A stretch of 64,000 nucleotides of DNA from Achatina immaculata (taxonomy: Eukaryota; Mollusca; Gastropoda; Stylommatophora; Achatinidae): assembly GCA_009760885.1 (NCBI GenBank), contig CM019713.1, forward strand, positions 23,568,427 through 23,632,426, in the 5' to 3' direction. Position 1 is the stretch's first letter. Each line of letters starts with the position of its first letter. The notes under the pieces were generated by a model. The model made no database searches, was not told the DNA's origin, and was given only the letters and a program-made list of their open reading frames with translations. The position numbers were made by a program, and so were the translations under genes. This document shows positions 34,975-46,477 of this stretch, one piece after another.

Positions 34975-35300
34975 CTTGTGGTGGACAGATAAATCTTGCA
35001 TAGATAACTTACAAATATCTTTACACCTTGGTTTTGGTCTACCTACTATTCTCCTTACACCCACAAATTCACCATATAATATCTGCTTGGGGATATGTCA
35101 CTGTAATCCTTTCTTGCTATATAACCCAACCATCTTAATCTGCCTAGCATGCCAAACCAGAACCTCAAAGCTGATTGATTTCTCTTGCCACACATGCTCA
35201 CTATTTTGTGATAGTGAAACATCCCTCATGCTTTGGAACATGTTGTCCATGTTTCAGATCCATATAAGAGACTGCTAAGAATACAGGTCAGATCATTAGG
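34975..35300 (-). mobile_element. decayed LINE C-terminal fragment
   Basis: The minus strand encodes, in pieces, YGSETWT-like residues, FEVLVWHA and then LYGEFVGVRRIVGRPKPRCKD, the end-of-ORF style of Jockey-like non-LTR elements. Several stops. It borders the SINE-T head. Confidence 0.6.
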
Positions 35301-35858
35301 ACTTATATTCCAGCAATTCCATTGCTGTACTTTTCAACGTTCTTAGGGCCAACAATGAACATTCAAGACAGCAAGTGATCAATGCAGAAAAGGTAGAGAC
35401 CACTCCCAATTCTTACGTGCACTGGTCAGTGCTTAGTTGATCACCAGTCAAGGACATGGCCAGCCAGTCTTGCCTTGTCACAAGAAAAATGAACATAAGC
35501 AACCATTTGTTACATCTAATTGATATTTATACTCGGACTGAAATACTGCACTCTGATCATTTTACGAATATTTACAGATATTTAAGTAATGTATATACAT
35601 AACTGTAACAACAATTTGGATACTTTGGGAAACTTTATTTCTGAGATTACTTTTGGCTCAGCTGTAATCCTGGCAATTCAACTTCTGTAGACTGCCAGAA
35701 ACACTCATATCACAATTTTATCATCATACTGTGTTACCAGCCAAGACCTATTTTTTCCTTAAATAACTAGAAAACTTCTGCAGCTGTGATGAACACACCA
35801 AATGTTAAAAAATGAAATTAAAAAAAAAAACACAAAGTACACATCGTAGATTTCTCAC
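35301..35858. other. PINX1 intron, nothing recognised
   Basis: Intron sequence downstream of the exon ending at 35859. The donor is GTGAGA at 35853-35858 on the minus strand. Confidence 0.5.
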
Positions 35859-36013
35859 TCGATGCTTCCACTCCTAATGTTTTTCTTCTGGCAAAGATAC
35901 AGTCCAGATCTTCTGTGCTTCTCAGGGTCTGCACCTGGCCCCGAGAAAATCTGCCGTAGATGAGAAAATAGTAATCTGAGGAATTCATGTTCCCAATAAT
36001 AAACATATTCTGC
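35859..36013 (-). CDS. PINX1: PINX1, internal exon
   Basis: Encodes GRFSRGQVQTLRSTEDLDCIF followed by ARRK, matching the conserved PINX1 segment around SxTDLDCIFGKR. It ends at a GTGAGA donor (phase 1) that reads correctly into the last exon. The 5' edge is uncertain. Two acceptor-like sites with nearly the same sequence exist, TTATCTACAG before 36013 and CATCTACGGCAG before 35950; both need a phase-2 donor. The visible upstream exon ends in TA, which would create a stop with either, so a further small exon is probably missed between 36020 and 36560. Confidence 0.7.
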
Positions 36014-36565
36014 CTGTAGATAAGAAACAAAATCTATTATGTGAAAATAAGAAATTAAACCCTTATAAAACTAATTAAAATCAAGAATGCCCCCAGAAGA
36101 CAAATTATGCACATATTAACTGCACGTTTGGCTACAAAACAAAGCAAATGATAAAATACACATACAATGTTTTGAAGAATTTCTGACTCCACATAACAAT
36201 AGAGTTTGTGTATCAGAACTAAATGAGAAATTCATGATCTATATAAAATATCACCAGTGCTATGAAATCTTGCAGATGACAGTGTATGGGTCATACAGGA
36301 TGAATGGAAGAGAGTCACATGAACAAATCTGTATGTATAGAAGAGATGAAAGGGAAAAGATTAAGGTAAGGATGGAGAGAATGTGGGCTGATATCTCTTT
36401 TATCAAGGCAGTACAGGTGTCAAAATAGTCTAATATCATGTGATCTGCCAAGTCTGTATGATTAAACTAGCACTATATTTGTTTATGAATTAGTCCATAA
36501 AACCAAACCAGCACTAACTATAAGACTAAACCAGCACTATATTTGTTTATAACACTCAAACTCAC
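36014..36565. other. PINX1 intron, possible missed small exon
   Basis: The protein family expects about 25 Lys/Ser-rich residues between the two flanking exons. I could not find a convincing exon for them here. Confidence 0.4.
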
Positions 36566-36716
36566 TATCTTTTATGACCATCTGCAGGTTTTGTCTTTTC
36601 TGGTGTCTCTTCCTGGCCAGAAGCTTCATTCTGTGAGTTCAGCATCTTCAACAGATCATTAAATTCATCTTGATGGGCAATCCATGCATCAGCAGTCTGT
36701 GGTGTGCAGCCCAGAC
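36566..36716 (-). CDS. PINX1: PINX1, upstream exon
   Basis: After an ATATCAG acceptor it reads GLGCTPQTADAWIAHQDEFNDLL, matching the conserved PINX1 segment GLGA...WIAHQDDFNQLL that follows the G-patch domain. It runs to a GTGAGT donor at 36560-36565. Length is 151 bases, phase 2 at the end. The G-patch exons expected upstream on the minus strand (higher coordinates) were not found up to 52 kb. They may lie in a long repeat-filled intron or have been missed. Confidence 0.8.
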
Positions 36717-36879
36717 CTGATATGAGACAGATAATTACACGTGAAAAGAATTATCACATATGTTTAGAAATAACTCTGTGGACAGATTATATAAACATCA
36801 CAATCTATATGTTTAAATTACAATATAACTCTGTTAACAGTCTATGCTAACACTATAATCTGTATCAAGTGGTTCCCAA

Positions 36880-37165
36880 AGTGGGAAGCAGGATGATCTT
36901 GAGGTGGGAGGATCAGAACTAAAGTAGTAAAAAAAAAAAAAAATTCTGGGGATGCTACTGAGGCCAAAGATGCTGTCTGATTTGACAACCAGCGGCCCAT
37001 AGCTGACACGCTAGTGCCATGGTTGGTGAACCATATCTTTCCAAGATCCTGCCCCACCTTTCTGTTGGTACTCCCAGTTAACAGGCCTAGCCTCGCTAAT
37101 GGGGCAGGGACTGCCATAGTCCCCAGGGTAGTGGAATCTGCTAAAGAAGTACTGTACACCCTTGT
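36880..37165 (-). mobile_element. SINE-F copy
   Basis: On the minus strand it shares TTCTTTAGCAGATTCCAC, GGCTAGGCCTGTTAA, TCACCAACCATGGCACTAG and a TCAGACAGCATCTT block with other copies, then a T-run and a GGTTCTGATCC-type end (TTAGTTCTGATCC here). Confidence 0.75.
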
Positions 37166-37169
37166 AATA

Positions 37170-38014
37170 AAAAAAAAGTCTGAAGTAACATGGTGATACA
37201 TTACATCTTCAAACTAAAGATCAAGTTCAATATGAGGTGTGTCTAAAAAGTTTGGTGAATGGTCTGATATCTCAACGGCAACATGAGCCAGGTACTTGGT
37301 CATGCACATGGTTATCTAGAGAGTGAAACTACAAGAAGCAATTTACTTGAGAGACAAAACTTCGTGTGAAGATGGTAAATGCACACGACGAGTAACATTT
37401 TTGCAAGCATCTTCTCTCTCTTTCCTAACTTAACACATTTTCTACTGTATCACTCCATGCTCTTGGTTGTATTTCTCTGATTAGTTTGCTATATATTTAG
37501 GGATCTTGCCCCATTTCAAACCAAGTGTCTACGTAAGATAAAAGGAGTGTTTTGGCCAAATACCACTAGTAATGACCCCTTGTTAAGAAAAACAAGTACA
37601 ACACCATTGTCAGCAGTGACCGAAGGGAGAAGGTGGCAATGAATTGGTCACGTTATGAGAACAGCTTTGATGTGAACTCCAGAGTGTAAAAGAAGTATGG
37701 GCTGACTCACAGAGACATGGAGACATACAGAAGAGAAAATGCTGAGTGAACAAAAGACTGACATGGGAGATAGCCAAGGAGATAGCGAAGGATCAATGGA
37801 AAGGGAAATTTCTTGCCACCCAGCAGCTCCATGTGTCTTAGGTACTGACAGGAAAAAAAGGCAGAGACATTTAGAGACAGGCATTATTTAAAAGGATAAG
37901 CTTTTTTCCAGAACAGCTTCATTTCTAGATAATCATAACTGCAGTCAGCAGTTTTTAACATAACATTCCTTCAGTCTATAAAATCTCAGAACCACATGTA
38001 AGGATCATGCGCAT

Positions 38015-38053
<39 letters not shown>

Positions 38054-38184
38054 AAAATGTTGTCTGCCAGGCTTAAATCATAACTACTTCACAGAAACAA
38101 ACAACATGTATAAAAACCTGTTACAGTAAAGGAATTAACAACACACATAATAACAAGTAACAGAAAAGCCTGTTTCAAGTAGTC
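37170..38184. other. unassigned, with CA repeat
   Basis: Contains a (CA)n run at about 38015-38048. At 37232-37262 a GAGGTGTGTCTAAAAAGTTT word resembles mariner terminal sequences, but no partner end was found. No gene is seen. Confidence 0.35.
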
Positions 38185-38189
38185 TCCGA

Positions 38190-38495
38190 AGTGAACTGTA
38201 GGAAGATCAGAGAGAGAGAGGATCAGAACCAAAATGAGCAAAAAAAAAAAAAAAAAGAAAGAAATTTTGGGGGTGCTACTGATGTTATGGTGGTGGCAGG
38301 GGGGCAAAGACGCTGTCTGATTTGGTATTCAATGACCCAAAGCTGACATGCTAGTGCCAAGGTTGGCGAGCCATAGCTGACCAAGACCTCATTCCACCTC
38401 TCTGTAACAGGTCTAGTCTGACTAACAGGGCAGGGATTGTCATAGTGCCCATGGTGGCGGAGTCTGCTACAGAAGTATTGCATACCCTTGCCTTT
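38190..38495 (-). mobile_element. SINE-F copy
   Basis: Same order as the copy at 36880-37165, including the T-run on the minus strand (38239-38256) and the flanking TTGGTTCTGATCCTC. A GGTGGCAGGGGGG patch is extra. No gene content. Confidence 0.75.
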
Positions 38496-38603
38496 TAGCT
38501 CCACTCTGATGCGCAATGACAAGTTAAATTTTAAAAAGTAGCACAGTTTCTTTAACGAAACAAAGTATCGAACTATAATAAATAGACCTAGGACACCCAA
38601 TGT

Positions 38604-39150
38604 GTTGAACTGACACACTTAAACTAACACACTTGAACTGACACACTTAAACTAACACATTTAAACTAACATGCTTAAACTAACACACGTGAACTGACAC
38701 ACTTAAACTGACACACTTAAAGTAACATGCTTAAAGTAACATGCTTAAACTAACACACGTGAACTGACACACTTAAACTAACATGCTTAAACTAACATGC
38801 TTAAACTAACACATGTGAACTGACACACTTAAACTAACATGCTTAAACTAACATGCTTAAACTAACACACGTGAACTGACACACTTAAACTAACATGCTT
38901 AAACTAACATGCTTAAACTAACACACGTGAACTGACACACTTAAACTAACATGCTTAAACTAATATGCTTAAACTAACACACTTGAACTGACACAGTTGA
39001 ATTGACACACTTAAACTAATACACTTGAATTGACATACTTGAACTGACACACTTAAACTAACACTCTTGAACTAACACACTTGAACTGACACACTTAAAC
39101 TAACACACTTGAACTGACACACTTGAATTGACACATCTGAACTGAAACAC
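38604..39150 (+). repeat. 14-bp satellite with 56-bp higher-order units
   Basis: About 39 tandem copies of a 14-mer with consensus near AACTRACACRCTTR. From about 38690 to 38970 the 14-mers fall into a recurring four-unit pattern: two AACTAACATGCTTA, one AACTAACACACGTG, then one AACTGACACACTTA. This is a 56-bp higher-order repeat. The outer parts are less ordered. Confidence 0.93.
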
Positions 39151-39436
39151 TTTATTTTGAGAACTCTGAGCAAGTCTTGTTCTGACTTACAGAGGAAAAT
39201 ACATCATGGCCGCAGGGGTGATGCAGGTCTCTTTATTTCAATAAGTGCCTGCTAAGATTTAATGCCTGCACTGTCTCCGGTACAAACGGATCTGATGCCA
39301 AATTTGAAAATATCTTTCATCAAGATGGGTCGTGGTTAGATCAGAGCAGATCAGTGTAGTAATGATAAACCACACGTTTGTGTTTCTAAAATATAATATA
39401 AACAATCATGTATGTAATAAATATGTAATCAATGTA

Positions 39437-40065
39437 GCAATGGAATCTTACATCTTACATCCTTCCCGTGCCGTTAAACGTCACATAGGGCTCACATAAT
39501 TGTTTGCCAAGATTTGCTGTTCTCGACGAGTCTTTCAACTTCATCAAGGGATGTTATGCCGACTAAACTGGCACAAACTTAACAATGTCCTCTTTAGAGT
39601 TTCACGTGGGCGACCTCTTTTTCTTCGGCCTGTTGTGTTCCACTTGATAGCTTGTTTTTGGTATTCTCTGATTGTTTCTTCTCATCGCATGGTCTACATA
39701 CGTCCATCTTCTTTTTCTGATCACCCATGAGACAGGTTATTGTTTGCTCATCTGTCTTATCTCTGTGTTGTTCTTAAATTCATTCCATTTTATATCAAAT
39801 ATTTTCACGAGGCATTTGTTTTAAAAAGAGTCTAATTTCTTGTCTATTTCTTTAGTTGATTTCCACCTTTCGCATGCATAAATGAGGGTTGATATCTCTT
39901 TTGAAATGAATAATCTTAACTTGATTTTTGTGCTTATAACTTTTGAATTCCACATGTTCTCAAGAATTTTGAAGGACAATGCTTCTTTTGCAATTCTAAT
40001 TCTAACTTCCTTCCTGGTGTCACCATCCTGGTTTATGTAGCTGCCATAATGGAATATCTACATAT
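39437..40065 (-). mobile_element. LINE-C 3' fragment
   Basis: Minus-strand LINE-C from near SYINQDGDTRKEVR to the family end (ATGTGACGTTTAACGGCACGG at 39470-39490). The C-terminal codons AIKWNTTGRRKRG are readable in pieces. The frame is broken. Confidence 0.85.
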
Positions 40066-40159
40066 AAATATATTCCCAGTGAATTTCCTTTTCTCCTTGA
40101 ATTTCCCATTCCTTACAAGAGTCACTGTGGGCTGACACAACAGAATTGACCTCAAAACG

Positions 40160-40958
40160 AAGATTTTGTTACAAACATCACGTCTCGTGAAGATTTTGTT
40201 ACAAACATCAGGTCTCATGAAGATTTTGTTACAAACATCACGTCTCGTGAAGATTTTGTTACAAACATCAGGTCTCATGAAGATTTTGTTACAAACATCA
40301 GGTCTCATGAAGATTTTGTTACAAACATCAGGTCTCATGAAGACTTTGTTACAAACATCAGGTCTCATGAAGATTTTGTCACAAACATCAAGGTCTCATG
40401 AAGATTTTGTCACAAACATCAGGTCTCATGAAGATTTTGTTACAAACATCAGGTCTCATGAAGATTTTGTCACAAACACCAGATCTCATGAAGATTTTGT
40501 TACAAACATCAGGTCTCACGAAGTGGCAAAGATCTTGCTATAAACATCGGGCCTCATGAAGTGACAAATATCTTGTTACAGACATAGGGTCTCATGATGT
40601 GACAAATATCTTGTTACAGACATAGGGTCTCATGATGTGACAAAGATATTGTTACAAACATCGGGTCTCATGATGTGACAAAGATCTTGTTACAAACATC
40701 GGGTCTCATGATGTGACAAAGATATTGTTACAGCATCAGGTCTCATGAAGTGGCAGATTTTGTTATAAACATCGGGCCTCATGAAGTGACAAAGATCTTG
40801 TTACAAACATCGGGTCTCATGAAGTGACAAAGATCTTGTTACAAACATCGGGCCTCATGAAGTGACAAAGATCTTGTTACAAACATCGGGCCTCATGAAG
40901 TGACAAAGATCTTGTTACAAACATCGGGCCTCATGAAGTGACAAAGATCTTGCTATGA
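40160..40958 (+). repeat. minisatellite of 30-bp then 38-bp units
   Basis: 40160-40520 has about twelve 30-bp units of the type TCATGAAGATTTTGTTACAA + ACATCAGGTC. 40520-40958 has about eleven related units of about 38 bp (TCATGAAGTGACAAAGATCT + TGTTACAAACATCGGGCC). The longer unit equals the shorter with an 8-base TGACAAAG insertion. ORFs on both strands over the 30-bp part exist only because 30 is divisible by three. Confidence 0.95.
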
Positions 40959-41449
40959 TCGTGAAATCCAGCAGGCCTAGATTTAGCTTCTTGATAGGCT
41001 TCAACACCTGATGGCCACACTACACTGACCTGCGTATAGCAGTATCATGCTTTTGTGTTAATCTGTGAAGAGGGTCTTGACCTGCTTTAGTTCTTGGCCC
41101 TAATACGTGTGTTATTTAACTCACCCACTCATCAGTCCATCCATGAACTGAGTGACGCATAAATCAGCCTCTAACAGCGTCTTGTGGAGCAGGAAATCTA
41201 CCTCCATTTCTTACTCTCTGCTAGCAGCCTTTCCTTTGTGCTATATTATTGAACATTATCAACAGTTCATTATTTGGTTTTTTTTAAATCGGTTTTCCTT
41301 TTTCTTTCTCTCTGTAGTCCACGAAATATGCTAATTTTTATTATTTATTTTAAAATATTATTTATGTGTAAAATATTTCTGTTTTATTATTATGTTAAGT
41401 CAGTCACAAATTTGAAAGCAAAATTTAGTTTTAAAAAGCATATGAGATT
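40959..41449. other. no recognisable gene
   Basis: No motif-bearing ORF. ORFs at 41152-41334 and 41274-41552 (+) are hydrophobic readings of T-rich DNA. Confidence 0.35.
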
Positions 41450-41690
41450 GCCAGTCAGTCAGTCAGTCATTTGCATGTCCCTTGTGGTACTTTGCCTCCC
41501 TAACAACTCCCCTGTAGGCCTCTCGGTTGTAAGCAAGATGGCCTGCTACTGATGCGTCCATTCGCAGATTATCAACGATGACTTGCAGCCATCTTCGCCT
41601 TGGTCTTCCTCTCTTTCTTTTTCCCATTATGTACCCTTCCAAGACTGTCTTCTCTAAATTATCACGGCGTTTAATATGTCAAAAATATGT
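41450..41690 (-). mobile_element. LINE-B 3' fragment
   Basis: Minus strand. It ends with a CAAATGACTGACTGACTGAC tail (an ATGA/CTGA variant) at 41453-41475 and encodes the LINE-B C-terminus (GKRKRGRPRRRW, HLAYNREAYR) with few changes. Confidence 0.88.
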
Positions 41691-42304
41691 AAATTTATGA
41701 AACTGTACATGACAGCATTTCACTTTACGAAGCAAAGGAAAGAACGATTTGTCACGGTGTACGGGAGATAACTGTGTAAATTGAAACTTGTTTCTCACTT
41801 TATACTCTGTAAACAGTTGTTAACCCGCCATATTTGAAATACTGACATACTTTAAGTAAGCTGTCGATGTCTTTATGAAGCTGTTAAAATTTGACTCATT
41901 TGCTAGTGCTTTGATACTTGGTTCAGGTTCAAGTACCTACAGAATGAAGACATTTATCTTCTACGTCTGGGCGACACTACGTTTAGTATTCTGTCTTCTG
42001 TTTACTTGCTGTACGTCTGTTCCTCTTCCTCAGTTATATAACTCTGCCTCGAGCTGACGTTATGTACCAGTATATGTGATATAGAACACTCCACACATAT
42101 CATGTCAATGCTAACAGGGACCGCTTTATAAAATTCATTATGTTAAGTTTATAACCACCAGAGACGTAGGAAGCAAGAAGCAGTGTAAAAATATGTGTGA
42201 GAGAAAGTAACGCCAGCAACTGCAGAAAAGCTTGCACAGGCTGTGAAAGTTGGAGGTTTCATAGTTTCTAAAATTAAGACTGCAGGTGACAAGTGCTTGT
42301 AGAA
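41691..42304. other. no recognisable gene
   Basis: AT-rich. The ORF at 41875-42057 (+) has no family motif. Confidence 0.35.
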
Positions 42305-42450
42305 GCAAGAGTGCAGCTAATTGTATATGTTGAAGCCAGGGTCAATAGCTAATTGTAGATGTTGAAACCAGGGTCAATAGCTAATCGTATATGTTGTAAT
42401 TAAAACAGCTAACCGTATATGTTGTAATCAAAACAGCTAATCGCTAGTAT
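42305..42450 (+). repeat. 37-bp diverged tandem repeat
   Basis: Four diverged units of the type AGCTAATTGTATATGTTGWA followed by a short variable part. A 14-base C run follows at 42467-42480, and another at 42571-42584. Confidence 0.75.
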
Positions 42451-42649
42451 AAGCTAGTACGCAACTCCCCCCCCCCCCCCGTCTTTCGTACATCATTCAC
42501 ACATCATTCATACATCATTCATACTCTGAAGCCCTTCAGCCCCACCCTTAAAACAAGGAAAACTCTCTGACCCCCCCCCCCCCCGAGTCACCCCAGTCTC
42601 ATAGGACCTGACTGAAGCACATCAAATTTAAGGACAAAATAAAGGGCAG

Positions 42650-42880
42650 GTTGAATGGAAGGAAGGTAAAAGTTCATAGATCACATCACGGTCAACCTGC
42701 AGGTACAAATCTTGAAGGGAAGGAAGGTAAAAGTTCATAGGTCACATCACGGTCAACGGGCAGGTACAAATCTTGAAGGGAAGGAAGGTAAAAGTTCATA
42801 GGTCACATCACGGTCAACGGGCAGGTACAAATCTTGAAGGGAAGGAAGGTAAAAGTCCATAGGTTACATCGCGGTAAACG
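42650..42880 (+). repeat. 61-bp tandem repeat, about 4 copies
   Basis: Units of 61 bp containing GAAGGGAAGGAAGGTAAAAG and TCACATCACGGTCAAC. The middle two are nearly identical; the outer ones are diverged. Confidence 0.9.
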
Positions 42881-44454
42881 TGTAAAAGAACTTCAGCAAG
42901 CGTGCAAACTAAATTTAATGACTCTAAACTTAGTACATTAATCAGGAATTATGTATAAACAACAAACAGCAGAATCGATATACAACTCTTAAGAGTGGTC
43001 TTGAAGCCACCAGACATCCGAGGTATCTATAATTTCTGTATTCCTCCCCCCCCCCCCCCCGACCTTTCCCCACAATTCTCGCTTGAATCTTCAAGCCAAA
43101 ATGTTAGCTACCACCTACTTGCAGACATAGAAGTGACGTCATCAAATAACGCAGTGGAGAAACTGTGATTGGTAACTAATACAATTTTTCTTACTTTTAT
43201 TTTAAATAGCTCAAATATTCTTAACAATGACCCCCCCCCCCCCCCCAAGTCCCAACAAAAGGTATTTGGTATTTTTATAAATTTAAACAAGTATCAGATA
43301 GAAAGGGCAAGGGTCAAGGAATACAAAGACACCACTTTCACCATTTCGATAACATCTTCACAGCATTGGCTGTTTTAACATTTCAGAAATGTATATGCTG
43401 CAGGAAGACTTAAAAACAATCGCTGCTGGCAGACATAACAACAATCAGAGACATGACAACAATCAGCTGCAGGCAGACAACATAACGACAATGTTGTGTC
43501 TACGTTGTGTAAGGTGATATATATTTAACTGTCTTCATAAATCAGACATCGAGTTATTGACACACACACTCATACACACACACAAACACACACTCTCTCT
43601 CTCATTTTTCTTCTTTACCATATAGTATCTTTCTCTGTCCTTTCAGAGACGCCTTTGTTTGGCTGTTCCATAAATTTCCCGCTGTTATCTTCTGTTCTTG
43701 CAATAAAGGTAAACAGGTTGTCTGCTCTCTTTTACAAAAAGATAAAGATATCACTATGTTTCTGCAAAACTGAACCATACACCTCTGTTCATCTTTACTA
43801 CTAGAACCAGTTTTACAACAACCGTCATTTCTCCTATCTATAAATAATCTGTACTCGCAGGTATTTTTTAAAATACAAAGCAAATTTTGGGTGTCACGTT
43901 TGTTACAAGCACAGTAGCGTGTAAGCGCTCGTATGCAAAAATCTACAAATGTACAGTTATGCTCAGACTTATGGCCTCATCTGGGACCATCATTCAGTCA
44001 GTTTGGCCGTATGTTGGTCGTATAAGGGGAGAGAAACACTAAGTACGCTTGACTACAACATTTTACAAAACGGAAAAAAAAAAAAAAGTTTCACCATCAC
44101 TTCAAAATTCTAACAGAATATAGATGAGCACAGAAACTATTATGTGGAAAATAATCACAAAATATGAATTACACAATTGTTAAACAAAGAATCAACTGCA
44201 GCAATATTTCAGTGACACACCCACACACACGTACACGCCCACACAAGTACACATCCACACACCCACATGCTTACAAATGTAGCACTGTATTATGACTAAG
44301 AATATGTACAGTGTAGTGCTGTACGGCCAGCAGCGTCACTACAGTAGATGTAAGTAACGCACGCGGACTGCGTGGTCTATAGCTGTCAGGTCTCATCATT
44401 TCTGGAGTGTATTCCGGTTCTATGAGACCTCGGTCGTAGGTTAGTGAATGACTG
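42881..44454. other. unassigned, C-runs and CA-rich patches
   Basis: C runs at 43046-43060 (15) and 43231-43246 (16); CA-rich stretches at 43560-43600 and 44213-44275. No gene is recognised; the minus ORF at 43602-43883 has no known motif. Confidence 0.4.
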
Positions 44455-44765
44455 TATTGTGAACTAACAGCTATTGAATGATTGTACTGTGAACTAACAG
44501 TCCCCGAATGACTGTACTGTGAACTAACAGCTCTTGAATGACTGTACTGTGAACTAACAGCTCTTGAATGACTGTACTGTGAACTAACAGCTCTTGAATG
44601 ACTGTACTGTGAACTAACAGCTCTTGAATGACTGTACTGTGAACTAACAGCTCTTGAATGACTGTACTGTGAACTAACAGCTCCTGAATGACTGTACTGT
44701 GAACTAACAGTTCATGAATGAATGTACTGTGAACTAACAGCTCCTGAATTACTGTGCTGCGATCT
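44455..44765 (+). repeat. 30-bp minisatellite
   Basis: About ten units of GAATGACTGTACTGTGAACT + AACAGCTCTT. The central five are identical and the edges diverge. A minus-strand ORF with a repeating VIQELLVHST decapeptide exists only because 30 is a multiple of three. Confidence 0.95.
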
Positions 44766-44884
44766 AATAGACCATTTATAAAAGACAGAAAACTAAGTCG
44801 ATCTTTTAAGTATAAAATCACGGATGCATAAAAACGCAGCCGATAACTCCATACCCTGGTGTATACAGATTAAAATCAGTGATT

Positions 44885-45245
44885 GAAGCAGAGGAAGAAG
44901 AAGTGGCAGAAGCAGAAGTAGTAGAAGCAGAAGAAGAAGAAGAAGTGGTAGAAGCAGAAGACGAAGAAGTAGTAGAAGCAGAAGAAGAAGAAGAAGAAGA
45001 AGAAGAAGTGGTAGAATCAGAAGAAGAAGAAGTGGTAGAATCAGAAGAAGAAGAAGTGGTAGAATCAGAAGAAGAAGAAGAAGTGGTAGAAGCAAAAGAA
45101 GAAGAAGAAGAAGAAGAAGAAGTGGTAGAAGCAGAAAAAGAAGAAGAAGTGGTAGAAGCAGAAAAAGAAGAAGTGGTAGAAGCAGAAAAAAGAAGAAGTG
45201 ATAGAAGCAGAAGAAGAAGAAGAAGAAGAAGAAAAAGAAGAAGAT
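44885..45245 (+). repeat. GAA-rich tract 1
   Basis: About 360 bases almost all purine on this strand, built from GAA and GTGGTAGAAGCA units. The Glu-rich and Leu-rich ORFs over it are composition artefacts. Confidence 0.95.
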
Positions 45246-45904
45246 ATAATAGAATTTTGGTGGTCTTCTTCTATCTATCTGTACTGTTGGTGTGTGCAGT
45301 GTATTAATGGGGCTTTACTTAGGCCGTGTCGTATCGTAGTGTTCACGTTATGCACGTGAATAACAGGGTAGACTTTCATCTTGATCTTCGAGAGTTGAGG
45401 TTACTGGACTAGTTATACACAGAATTCCAGCTCTCACTCTCACCTGCTGGATTAGTTAAACACTGTTCCAGACATACTTCTCATCCAGGCTCTTCAAAAC
45501 CTCATGTTGACGACAACTGGTACAGATAGTCAAGTAAATCCTGGGTAACGGTGACTTGGAACATTTATTGATGGAAGGATGATAATGTTGATGAAAATAA
45601 CATTAAATCTGACTGCCTGCTGGTTATGCTTGTCATGTGGCCAGTCCATTCATACGTGCAACTGCAGTACAACTATAACGTTCATATGTTCCACGAAGAC
45701 ATCAGACCGCACAAAAAACGTCCACAAGGTTACACGTTCAAACCAAAACTGACTCCACGCACTCAGCCTTGCCCCCACAATTCCCTGCCACGGGTTTTGC
45801 AGCCCCCGTGACCTTCTCGAAGGATCTCAGCACGAGAAAATTCAAACAGAAAAACCTATAATAATGCCCTTACTATCAAGCCAGCAGTTTTTACACGAAT
45901 ACTG
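45246..45904. other. spacer between GAA tracts
   Basis: Unique-looking DNA with no recognised gene. The ORF at 45626-45811 (+) has no known motif. Confidence 0.35.
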
Positions 45905-46476
45905 CTAATAATAATAATAATAATAATAATAATAAGAAGAAGAAGAAGAAGAAGCGGTAGAATCAGAAGAAGAAGAAGTGGTAGAAGCAGAAGAAGAAGA
46001 AATAGTAGAATCAGAAGAAGAAGAAGTGGTAGAATCAGAAGAAGAAGAAGTGATAGAACCAGAAGAAGAAGAAGAAGAAGTGGTAGAATCAGAAGAAGGA
46101 GAAAAAGAAGTGGTAGAAGCAGAAAAAGAAGAAGTGGTAGAAGCATAAGAAGTGGCAGAAGCTGAAGAAGAAGAAATGGTAGAGTTAGAAGAAGAAGAAG
46201 TGATAGAATCAGAAGAAATAGTAGAAGAAGTAGTAGAAGTAGAAGAAGAATTGGTAGAATCAGAAGAAAAAGAAGTGGTAGAAGCAGAAGAAGAATTGGT
46301 AGAATCAGAAGAAGAAGAAGAAGTGGTAGAAACAGAAGAAGAAGAAGTGGTAGAAGCAGAAGAAGAAGAGTGATAGAAGAATAAGAAGAAGAAGTGGTAG
46401 AACCAGAAGAAAAAGAATAAGAAGTGGTAGAATCAGAAGAAGGAGAAGAAGAAGTGGTAGAAGCAGAAAAAGAAGA
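45905..46476 (+). repeat. (TAA)n then GAA-rich tract 2
   Basis: Starts as about ten TAA units (45905-45934), turns into GAA, then 530 bases of GAAGTGGTAGAAGCAGAAGA-type imperfect repeats. It ends directly against a LINE-C fragment at 46478. Confidence 0.95.
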
Positions 46477-46477
46477 T

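Noticed and set aside
37232..37262. A mariner terminal repeat near 37240
   Set aside because: Only one resembling word was found, without a partner inverted end or TA duplication.
27187..44765. 30- to 38-bp direct repeats resembling a CRISPR array
   Set aside because: Units are joined head to tail without unique spacers, there are no cas genes and the DNA is eukaryotic; these are minisatellites.
27160..44821. ORFs with repeated peptides at 27160-27546, 40033-40543 and 44471-44821
   Set aside because: They follow minisatellite period and have no start context, splice support or recognisable domain.
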